From Acidimicrobiales bacterium (lineage in GTDB: Bacteria > Actinomycetota > Acidimicrobiia > Acidimicrobiales > SZUA-35): 32,545 nt of DNA. Made by a program: the position numbers and the translations under genes. Below the pieces are notes generated by a model. That model was given only the letters and a program-made list of their open reading frames with translations. It was not told where the DNA came from and made no database searches. Location: positions 1 through 32,545 of the forward strand of contig JAHDFR010000044.1 in the NCBI GenBank assembly GCA_020628065.1. Reading direction: 5' to 3'. Below are positions 1 through 5,979 of this stretch, piece by piece. Numbering within the stretch: position 1 is the stretch's first letter; every line of letters starts with the position of its first letter.

Positions 1-52
1 GAGCGCTTCCATGGCATGGAAGAGGTCAGGAGTTCAATTCTCCTTAGCTCCA
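1..52 (+). tRNA. tRNA-Ala(GGC), 3' portion (5' end outside window)
   Basis: The window opens inside a tRNA. The anticodon stem is CTTCC (6-10) / GGAAG (18-22) around the 7-nt loop ATGGCAT, with anticodon GGC at 13-15, which reads Ala codons. A 5-nt variable loop AGGTC (23-27) follows, then a T arm of AGGAG (28-32), loop TTCAATT and CTCCT (40-44). The 3' acceptor strand is TAGCTCC (45-51) with discriminator A52. T at acceptor position 70 is compatible with the G3:U70 identity pair of tRNA-Ala, but the 5' strand is not visible. CCA is not encoded. The 3' half doubles as the integration site described below. Confidence 0.9.
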
Positions 53-56
53 CAGT
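11..56 (+). repeat. attL-like 46-bp direct repeat (left copy, in tRNA-Ala)
   Basis: Identical base for base to 1122-1167. It runs from the anticodon loop through the T arm to just past the 3' end of tRNA-Ala. A core covering anticodon loop to 3' end is the usual attachment site of tyrosine recombinases that integrate into tRNA genes. Identity stops at position 10 on one side (C here, G at 1121) and at position 57 on the other (T here, C at 1168). Confidence 0.85.
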
Positions 57-161
57 TTCCCCTGGTCAGGGCGTTGTGCACCTGATTCTTAAACGTGCTA
101 CGGGGCGCCGATGGCACATTCCAGGTGATGTGGTCGGCGCCCCCCGGGGTTCGTCGTCGAC

Positions 162-167
162 TAGAAT
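162..167 (+). promoter_or_regulatory. -10 box of a probable leaderless promoter
   Basis: TAGAAT lies 6 nt before the ATG at 174, so transcription would start at or next to the start codon. This matches the arrangement at seven or more other genes in the window and supports the short ORF as real. Confidence 0.55.
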
Positions 168-173
168 CGCGGT

Positions 174-368
174 ATGGACAGGATCGCAAAGGTCGCCGTG
201 AAGCGCCCGCTCGGTGCCGTGGACACGGCGTGGACTGACTACTGGCGATCTCGTCCGGTAACGGAGCGGTTGGCTATGGCGACTGAGCTCAGTTTGGAGT
301 GTGTCGGTGGAGATTCTGACCAAGGACTTCGTCGAGTTCATCGAGTGCTGCGCCGCTCGCGAGGTTAA
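174..368 (+). CDS. Small protein paired with nucleotidyltransferase
   Basis: A 64-residue protein whose 3' end overlaps the nucleotidyltransferase gene by 68 bp. The start is ATG 174, 6 nt behind a TAGAAT box. No named domain is visible. The pattern YWRSRPVTERL near residues 23-33, followed by a C-terminal LRRVHRVLRRSR stretch, resembles from memory the short ORFs often found just upstream of stand-alone MNT-type nucleotidyltransferases. The basic C-terminus could bind nucleic acid or the partner. A role as partner or antitoxin is inferred from coupling only. The long overlap makes translational coupling likely. Confidence 0.5.
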   Translation: MDRIAKVAVKRPLGAVDTAWTDYWRSRPVTERLAMATELSLECVGGDSDQGLRRVHRVLRRSRG

Positions 369-759
369 GTTCCTTGTCGTTGGTGGCTATGCGCTGGCCG
401 CTCACGGACATCCCCGTGCCACCAAGGATCTTGATGTCTGGATAATGATCGAGCCGGCGAACGCAGAGCGCTTAGTCGAGGCGCTCAACGATTTTGGGAT
501 GCGCTCTGTCGGACTTGAGGCCGACGACTTCCTGGAACCTGAGGTAGTCGTCCAGCTTGGCTATCCGCCGATCCGGATCGACCTGATCACGTCCGCTACG
601 GGCGTGGACTTCGAACAGTGTTGGGACAACAGGGTGCTGGTTCCGGTCGGTTCGGTGGTTGCAGGATTCATATCACGCGAGGATTTGATCGCAAACAAGA
701 CGGCATCGGCACGCCCCCAAGACCTAGTCGATGTCAACATTCTGCGGGACCTCGAGTGA
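301..759 (+). CDS. MNT/AbiEii-like nucleotidyltransferase
   Basis: A 152-residue protein of the minimal nucleotidyltransferase fold (AbiEii/AbiGii toxin or DUF6036-like group). The signature VVGGYALAAHG (residues 26-36) is followed by DLD (43-45), the two metal-binding aspartates, and a third acidic residue in RIDLIT (Asp94). The C-terminal ISREDLIANKTA and RPQDLVD stretches are typical of the group. Family members transfer nucleotides to proteins or tRNA, often in toxin-antitoxin or phage-defence modules. The target here cannot be read from the sequence, and no HEPN partner is visible. The start is GTG 301, which gives the N-terminus usual for the family. It is cargo of the tRNA-Ala element. 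Confidence 0.8.
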   Translation: MSVEILTKDFVEFIECCAAREVKFLVVGGYALAAHGHPRATKDLDVWIMIEPANAERLVEALNDFGMRSVGLEADDFLEPEVVVQLGYPPIRIDLITSATGVDFEQCWDNRVLVPVGSVVAGFISREDLIANKTASARPQDLVDVNILRDLE

Positions 760-787
760 GCCTGCCAAAACAGTCGTTCGATCGTGA

Positions 788-991
788 CGCACATCTCCGT
801 GGAGGGCAGGAAGGTTGTACCTGGTCGGAGACGGCTATGTCAGGGTTGACATGGATTTGACTTCGCAGGTCAACGGCGATCATCGCCGAAGCACGCGGCC
901 GTCGACTCGCACGACAATCCAACGCCTCGCTGGCGTTGCGCAGCGGACAGTCAAGCCAGTCGCAGCTCTGACACGGTTGAGCGAGGTCTAA
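788..991 (+). pseudogene. Decayed C-terminal tail of a helix-turn-helix protein
   Basis: An open frame from 788 to the TAA at 989-991 encodes a segment that aligns with the C-terminus of the protein at 1298-1699. GDGYVRVDM here matches GEGYVRVDM there, and TRTTIQRLAGVAQR matches TRTSIQRLVEVAQR, followed by KPVAALTRLSEV against QPVTTLTRISKI. An in-frame TGA at 785-787 and the absence of any helix-turn-helix coding sequence upstream show that only the tail survives. The first in-frame ATG is at 851. It is most simply the remnant of a related gene truncated by insertion or deletion within the element. Confidence 0.7.
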
Positions 992-1121
992 GGTCGGCAT
1001 GAGCGTACGTTGATCGCCTATGGCACATCCGTTGCACATCGGATCGGTTCGAGGTCTTTCAGCCATCGTCTGAATCCCCTGAACGAACGGGTTCAGACAT
1101 CGCTGAATGTCGGTTCGATTG

Positions 1122-1167
1122 ATGGCATGGAAGAGGTCAGGAGTTCAATTCTCCTTAGCTCCACAGT
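1122..1167 (+). repeat. attR-like 46-bp direct repeat (right copy)
   Basis: Exact copy of 11-56. It lacks the 5' half of a tRNA: the bases before 1122 cannot form a D arm or acceptor strand. It is therefore an attachment-site duplicate and not a second tRNA gene. Confidence 0.85.
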
Positions 1168-1187
1168 CACCGAACCCGCATCCCCAC

Positions 1188-1211
1188 AAGCCCGCCAGAA
1201 ATGGCGGGCTT
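1188..1211 (+). terminator. Hairpin terminator, probably the displaced tRNA-Ala terminator
   Basis: AAGCCCGCCA (1188-1197) pairs perfectly with TGGCGGGCTT (1202-1211) around a GAAA loop. The following bases (CGTCGTTCG) are only weakly T-rich. It lies 20 bp past the right repeat, where the end of the tRNA-Ala transcript would have been before the element inserted. Confidence 0.65.
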
Positions 1212-1297
1212 CGTCGTTCGGTGAGGGCGGTCCCTGACCGACGTCGGGATCGTAGGCAAGAGTTGACAATCGCCGGCAGAGGTGGGAAGTTGCCGTG

Positions 1298-1699
1298 ATG
1301 GTGTTTGATCTCGCCGGCCTTCACCGTGCTATCGACGCTGAGCGTCAGATCCGAGAGGGAACGTGGGAGGCGCTTGCCCGAGAAGTCGGTGTGTCGGCCT
1401 CAACGATCCGCCGATATCAGCATGCCGACGACGCTGAGGCCGACGGGGTTCTTGCCCTAGTCCGGTGGCTTGGATGTTCTCCGGAAGAATTCATCCAAGA
1501 CAATATCGTTGATGGCGAAGCGCTCGATCCGAGCGGCGAAGGCTATGTGCGAGTCGATATGCAACAGGTCAAGGAACTCGATGTTGGAGTGGTTGGCCGC
1601 TCACCGCAGGCCACCCGCACCTCAATCCAGCGACTGGTTGAGGTGGCCCAGCGCGCCGGACAGCCGGTAACGACCCTGACCCGAATCAGCAAGATATGA
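1298..1699 (+). CDS. Small helix-turn-helix regulator-like protein
   Basis: A 133-residue protein with an XRE-like helix-turn-helix near residues 20-42 (TWEALAREVGVSASTIRRY). A segment common to this type of small DNA-binding protein follows (DGVLALVRWLGCSPEEF). The C-terminal half is unassigned but is repeated, in decayed form, at 788-991. The chosen start is ATG 1298, 8 nt after GGGAAG; GTG 1295 is also possible. It sits just outside the right attachment repeat. It may be a chromosomal gene or belong to an older element at the same tRNA. Its target is unknown. Confidence 0.7.
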   Translation: MVFDLAGLHRAIDAERQIREGTWEALAREVGVSASTIRRYQHADDAEADGVLALVRWLGCSPEEFIQDNIVDGEALDPSGEGYVRVDMQQVKELDVGVVGRSPQATRTSIQRLVEVAQRAGQPVTTLTRISKI

Positions 1700-1752
1700 A
1701 GGCCGGCTAGGCGACTTCAAACGCTCGGCAAGTAGAGGAGTTCCGGCCAGCG

Positions 1753-3441
1753 CTAGCGGTGGCGTGTCGGAACCGCCAGCGATGTCTTCGGCGCCCCTAT
1801 CAGCTCGTCTGTCTGGTCTAGATTGCACGGCCGGTGAAGAAGAAAGCCCTGAACGGTGGGGCAGCCGATGTCTCGAAGAATCTCAAGCTCGACGTCTTCC
1901 TCAACACCTTCGGCTACGACTCGCAATCCAATGTCGAGCGCCATCTGGACCATCGCCGTCACGATTCGCCGAGCGCTGGCGTCGTGGGCGATCGAATTGA
2001 TCAGCCGACGGTCCAGCTTCAGTACCGAAACCGGCAGAGTCCAGAGGTAGCCCAGCGACGACGCTCCAGCGCCGAAATCATCGATGGCGATTTGAACCCC
2101 CGTAGCGCTGAGGTCATCCAGCGCCTCCAATGCGACCGGATCGGCCACCAACTCGCGCTCCGTGACCTCCACGACCAGTTGGCTCGGGTCAACACCGGAC
2201 ATGGTCAACGCATGAGAGACGATCTCCACCGCATGACGGTTTGCCAACTGGGAAGGTGCCACATTAAACGACAAGTACTTCGACGGATCGGTTACCAGCC
2301 ACTCCTGCAGTGAGCCGAGGCTGCGCTCGAGGACTGCTCGAAGGACATCGTCGAGCATTCCGTGCCTGTCGGCGACTTCGATGAACTCATTGGGTGGGAC
2401 GGTGCCGCGTTCGGGATGTCGCCACCGAGCCAACGCTTCGAATCCCATCAACGTGCGGCTCCCGACCGTGAAGATGCCCTGCACGTCGGCGTCCAACTGG
2501 CATGTGCCTACCGCCAATCGGAGATCTGCCTCGGTTCGGGTGCGGCGCCGAAGTTCTTCGTGGAACCGAGGCTGGAACTCAATGACCCTGTTGCCACCTT
2601 CGGCTCCGGCCCTACTCAGCGCAGTGTCGGCCTCTCGCAGCAGATCGCCGGCTGAGGTGGTTGCTCCGGCCGGTGCCCCCGCGTGGCCAACCGAGATTCG
2701 AAGATGAACCTTTGACTGGTTGATCACCATCTCGCCGCAGAGCAGCTCGTGCAGCGAGTGAGCGGTGGCCTGTATGGTCGCAGGGTCGGCCATACGCCTG
2801 ATCATGAGAGCGAACTGGTCGCCGCCTACCCGGGCCGAGAAAGAACGTGCTCCGGCGAATCGGCGAAGTCGTTGCGTGATCACCAGCAGAACTGCGTCGC
2901 CAAACTCGTGCCCGAACGTGTCGTTTATGCGGGTGAAGCCGTCGATGTCGACCAGAAACAGCGCCACCGGTTGCCCTGACGACATCGCCATCGACAGCTC
3001 ATCTCGGAGCGCGTCACGGTTCTCCAGACCGGTGAGACGGTCCCGTGTTGTCCGTGTCTGGAGCTCGGCGGTGAGTTGAGCTTCTCGACTCAGGTCCGTC
3101 CCCATTAGAAACAGCAGGTCTTTCTCGGCGTCGTACTCAAGGAGAAGTTCCCACTGTTGCGGTGTGGGCCCTTCGGCGCTGGGAACGCTGATAACGGCCC
3201 GAGCGTTGCCCTCCGCAATGACCTGTCTCAAAGCAAGATTCAAGTGCGACTTCGGCGGTTGCATCAGGACCTCGTCTATGGGTCGACCGACGATGTCATT
3301 GTTGTCGTGGGCCCCGATGGACACGAACGCAGGGTTGCATCCGAGAACAGCGCCGGATGGGTCGCATACGGCTACCGCAACCGGCGAATGGCTGTTGGCC
3401 CATGCGTCCAGAGCATGATCCAGGTTTGAATGCCCCGACAT
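1753..3441 (-). CDS. PAS-GGDEF-EAL cyclic-di-GMP protein
   Basis: A 562-residue cytoplasmic protein with no membrane segments. An N-terminal PAS-like sensor covers about residues 10-115, a GGDEF domain about 130-290, and an EAL domain about 300-545. The GGDEF signature reads GGDQF (206-210), and no RxxD inhibitory site precedes it. The EAL domain keeps its catalytic set: E335 (EAL), N393, E425, D454-D455, K475, E511 and Q531. By family knowledge the EAL half hydrolyses c-di-GMP, while the altered GGDEF half may bind GTP and regulate. Net phosphodiesterase activity is therefore inferred. The start is ATG 3441; TTG 3447 extends it by two residues. Confidence 0.9.
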   Translation of the reverse strand: MSGHSNLDHALDAWANSHSPVAVAVCDPSGAVLGCNPAFVSIGAHDNNDIVGRPIDEVLMQPPKSHLNLALRQVIAEGNARAVISVPSAEGPTPQQWELLLEYDAEKDLLFLMGTDLSREAQLTAELQTRTTRDRLTGLENRDALRDELSMAMSSGQPVALFLVDIDGFTRINDTFGHEFGDAVLLVITQRLRRFAGARSFSARVGGDQFALMIRRMADPATIQATAHSLHELLCGEMVINQSKVHLRISVGHAGAPAGATTSAGDLLREADTALSRAGAEGGNRVIEFQPRFHEELRRRTRTEADLRLAVGTCQLDADVQGIFTVGSRTLMGFEALARWRHPERGTVPPNEFIEVADRHGMLDDVLRAVLERSLGSLQEWLVTDPSKYLSFNVAPSQLANRHAVEIVSHALTMSGVDPSQLVVEVTERELVADPVALEALDDLSATGVQIAIDDFGAGASSLGYLWTLPVSVLKLDRRLINSIAHDASARRIVTAMVQMALDIGLRVVAEGVEEDVELEILRDIGCPTVQGFLLHRPCNLDQTDELIGAPKTSLAVPTRHR

Positions 3442-3569
3442 ACACAAGCTACATCGGAACGTTTCGGTGGCGGATTGAGGCTATGGGGGCTGATGTCGAT
3501 TGATGTTGCTTAAAGGTCTCCGGTAGATCAGCCGATCCAGCACTCATCATCGACCCTCCAGGAGGAACA

Positions 3570-4202
3570 ATGAGCGAGCAGAACCGGATGGACCCAGCGA
3601 GCACTGCGCTGTTGCTGGTCGAATATCAGAACGACTTTGCCACCGAGGGTGGCAACCTACACGGCTCGGTAGCCGAGGTGATGGCAACCAACGGCATGTT
3701 GCAGAAGTCGGCGCGTATCGCCCAGGCTGCCCGGGACTGCGGTGTCACCGTCATTCATGCCCCTCTTGGATTCGAGCCCGGCCACGAAGAGATCGCCGGA
3801 GCCAGTTACGGAATCCTCAAAGGGGTAGTCGATACCAACTCCTTCGCCGTCGACAGCTGGGGAGTTCAAATCATCGACTCGATGAAACCTGACCCGGCTG
3901 ACGTGATCCTGACCGACAAGCGGAGCCTCGACGCGTTCAACACCACGAACCTGGAGTTCGTGTTGAACAGCCGCCAGATTAAGACGCTGGCCATCGCCGG
4001 ATTCCTGACCAACTGTTGCATTGAGTCCACCATGCGAACCGCCTACGAGCGGGGCTACGAGGTGTTGCCTGTGGTGGACTGCATGGCGGCTACTAGTCAG
4101 GAAGAACATGACATGGCCATAACCCACAATTTCCCTCGCTTCTCCCAGCCGTTGAATCACGACGAGTTCCTTCAGGCTCTGCCCGCGCCAGTTGCCGGCT
4201 AA
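3570..4202 (+). CDS. Isochorismatase-family cysteine hydrolase
   Basis: A 210-residue single-domain hydrolase of the isochorismatase/nicotinamidase superfamily. The N-terminal motif is LLLVEYQNDF, where the usual catalytic Asp is Glu18. The catalytic Lys is K117 (LTDKRSL), and the nucleophile is C150 in GFLTNCCIESTMR. Length and motifs fit a subgroup of putative cysteine hydrolases with Glu at this position. Substrates of the superfamily are amides or vinyl ethers such as nicotinamide, carbamoyl compounds and isochorismate; which applies here is not visible. The start is ATG 3570, 4 nt after a strong AGGAGG. It is not obviously in an operon with the next gene (114-bp gap). Confidence 0.9.
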   Translation: MSEQNRMDPASTALLLVEYQNDFATEGGNLHGSVAEVMATNGMLQKSARIAQAARDCGVTVIHAPLGFEPGHEEIAGASYGILKGVVDTNSFAVDSWGVQIIDSMKPDPADVILTDKRSLDAFNTTNLEFVLNSRQIKTLAIAGFLTNCCIESTMRTAYERGYEVLPVVDCMAATSQEEHDMAITHNFPRFSQPLNHDEFLQALPAPVAG

Positions 4203-4316
4203 GGGGCCGGCGAATCGGGCGCCAGCGGTGGCGGGCTCGTCGCCTAGCAGGTCGCTGCCGACATAGAGGGCGGGCCGCGCCTCCGCCCGGCTACTGTGGC
4301 GACTTGGAGGCAACGC

Positions 4317-4769
4317 ATGGACGACCCTGCAGCAGTAGGTGGCCATCGTGGTCATCGAGATGCAGTTGAGTTTGCCGATGGCGCCGTCATTTTGGCGTGC
4401 TCCCACCCGGCTGGCGGCTACCGGCAGGACGAACGGCCGGACTTCGGGCTCTACCTTGACCCGCAATGGCGGCCGCCGTGGCCGCACGGCCACGTCGATT
4501 GGCCCGACTTCGGGCTGCCTGTCGATGATGGAGAACTCCATACAGCCCTCGACGATTTGCTGCGTCGGGCCCGCGGCGGGGCATCAGTAGAGATCGGTTG
4601 TCTCGGCGGCCATGGTCGCACGGGAACCGCTTTGGCCTGCCTGGCCGTCCTGTCGAGACTCGACGTAGACCCGGTCGAATGGGTGCGGGCCCGCTATTGC
4701 GACCGAGCCATTGAGACAGCGGAGCAGGTCGACTACGTACACCGCTTCGCCCTCAGGTACCCGACCTAG
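4317..4769 (+). CDS. Protein-tyrosine-phosphatase-like protein
   Basis: A 150-residue protein with the Cys-phosphatase P-loop C95-LGGHG-R101-TG (C-x5-R). Upstream is a WPD sequence (62-64), matching the general-acid loop of tyrosine and dual-specificity phosphatases. These two signatures in the right order support a phosphatase fold, although the flanking sequence is short and divergent and the substrate is unknown. The ATG at 4317 follows GGAGG (4306-4310) by 6 nt and is preferred over the in-frame GTG at 4296. Confidence 0.75.
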   Translation: MDDPAAVGGHRGHRDAVEFADGAVILACSHPAGGYRQDERPDFGLYLDPQWRPPWPHGHVDWPDFGLPVDDGELHTALDDLLRRARGGASVEIGCLGGHGRTGTALACLAVLSRLDVDPVEWVRARYCDRAIETAEQVDYVHRFALRYPT

Positions 4770-4825
4770 CGATCAGCGTGCCAAACTGGGATCTGCGGTG
4801 GAGCCGATGCTCGGAGGTTGAGTGA

Positions 4826-5797
4826 ATGGCGACGAGGCTCGAAATTTTCGACCCAACGGGTGATGTCGATGGACAGCTTGAGGCCCTCGATCAAGCTTGC
4901 CGAACCGTAGGCTTTTTTCGCATCCCATTCGAAGTGGTCGACCAGGAGATACGCAACAACGCCTGGCGTGATGCCCGGGACTTTTTTGCCTTGTCACCCG
5001 AAGACAAATCGCAGGTCGGATTCCCTGAGGCCGGTTATCCCTATGGGTACTCACCGTTTGCCTACGAGGCGCTTGCGGCGTCGACCGCCGACGACCGACC
5101 GACTGTCGCCGATCTGAAAGAGTCGTTCTCGGTAGGCCCCGATTGTTTGGGAACGGTGATCGATCTGACCGACTCGGCGGCAGAAGCTTCGGGGGAGGCC
5201 TGGCTCCGATCCCCATCCCTCTGGCCCGATGAGCCGGTCACAATGCGAGACACCTGGGCGGCGGCGTTTCGGGCGTTCTCTAATGTTGCCGCTGATCTCT
5301 TGTCGATGATGGCGCTCGCCCTGGAGCTCCCAAGTGACCACTTCGACTCGCTCGTCGACCGTCACAGCAGCGCTATGAGGGTGAACCATTATCCGGCCAT
5401 CGACGAACCGGTACCCGACGGCGCGCTGCGAGCCGGGCCCCACTCCGACTATGGCACGTTGACCATTTTGCGCACCGACGGGGTGGCCGGGCTTGAAGTC
5501 CAGGCTCGAGATGGTTCGTGGGTGGCGGTTGATGATGAACCCGGAACTTTTGTGGTCAACCTGGGTGACTCGATCGCCCAATGGACCAATGATCGCTGGC
5601 GCTCAACGGTCCACCGGGTCACACCGGTGGCCGGTGAGCGAGCCCGCATGTCCATGGCCTTCTTCCACATGGCCAACTGGGACGCCAAGATCGAATGTCT
5701 ACCGAGTTGTCTCGAACCTGGCGAAAGGCCCAGGTACGAACCGGTACTCGCCGGACCCTGGTTGATGACTAAGTTCCAGCGGACGGTGGCGTCATGA
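4826..5797 (+). CDS. 2-oxoglutarate/Fe(II) oxygenase (isopenicillin N synthase-like)
   Basis: A 323-residue cytoplasmic enzyme of the isopenicillin-N-synthase/2OG-Fe(II) dioxygenase family. The N-terminal DIOX_N-like part (about 5-120) contains the usual GFFRI segment and a PYGYSPF stretch. The double-stranded beta-helix carries the iron ligands H206 and D208 (PHSDYGTLTIL) and H263 (TVHRV), plus the 2OG-binding R274-x-S276. All key residues are present, so it should be active. The substrate is unknown, and bacterial members act on small molecules such as amino acids and secondary metabolites. The start is ATG 4826 after CGGAGG. It lies 56 bp after the phosphatase-like gene and upstream of a P450. 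Confidence 0.9.
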   Translation: MATRLEIFDPTGDVDGQLEALDQACRTVGFFRIPFEVVDQEIRNNAWRDARDFFALSPEDKSQVGFPEAGYPYGYSPFAYEALAASTADDRPTVADLKESFSVGPDCLGTVIDLTDSAAEASGEAWLRSPSLWPDEPVTMRDTWAAAFRAFSNVAADLLSMMALALELPSDHFDSLVDRHSSAMRVNHYPAIDEPVPDGALRAGPHSDYGTLTILRTDGVAGLEVQARDGSWVAVDDEPGTFVVNLGDSIAQWTNDRWRSTVHRVTPVAGERARMSMAFFHMANWDAKIECLPSCLEPGERPRYEPVLAGPWLMTKFQRTVAS

Positions 5798-5854
5798 GCC
5801 GAACCCTATAACGGAAGCTAAAGGCTAGGGGTTTACGGCAGTGCCGGTTTGCCG

Positions 5855-5872
5855 CGTGCACACGAGTGCACG
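5855..5872. promoter_or_regulatory. Dyad CGTGCAC-ACGA-GTGCACG upstream of P450
   Basis: A perfect 7-bp inverted repeat with a 4-nt spacer in the 182-bp gap between the oxygenase and P450 genes. It is compact and symmetrical, like an operator for a dimeric repressor. A short RNA hairpin is the alternative. The rest of that gap holds only the CRP-like site and a ribosome binding site. Confidence 0.4.
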
Positions 5873-5919
5873 GCTGTGACGGACGTTACCTGGCGTTCGT
5901 CTTGAGTTCGTTCGGACAT

Positions 5920-5935
5920 CGTGAAACAATTCACA
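5920..5935. promoter_or_regulatory. CRP/FNR-family-like site upstream of P450
   Basis: CGTGAAACAATTCACA matches TGTGA-N6-TCACA at every half-site base except the first. The site ends 44 bp before the P450 start codon. Actinobacterial GlxR/Crp proteins bind this pattern. Which regulator would act here, and whether it activates or represses, is not visible. Confidence 0.45.
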
Positions 5936-5979
5936 AGCACAGGGTCACAATCGGCAATGAAGCTGAGGAGGGTCGATCC

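Larger units (their letters stand above)
11..1121. mobile_element. Small integrase-less element inserted at tRNA-Ala
   Basis: One repeat unit of 1,111 bp lies between the left ends of the two tRNA-derived repeats. It carries a promoter at 162, a short ORF (174-368), a nucleotidyltransferase gene (301-759) and a decayed gene tail (788-991). Positions 57-161 and 992-1121 show no gene. No recombinase is present, so it is either a deletion remnant of a larger integrated element or a satellite mobilised in trans. The insertion reconstitutes the tRNA 3' end at the left junction. Boundaries follow from the repeats; mobility itself is inferred. Confidence 0.65.

Noticed and set aside
1122-1167. A second tRNA-Ala gene
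   Set aside because: Only the sequence from the anticodon loop onward is present; upstream bases cannot form the acceptor or D arm.
3657-4541. 294-codon minus-strand ORF over the cysteine hydrolase
   Set aside because: It is antisense to a gene with clear catalytic motifs. Its own translation shows no recognisable domain and atypical composition.
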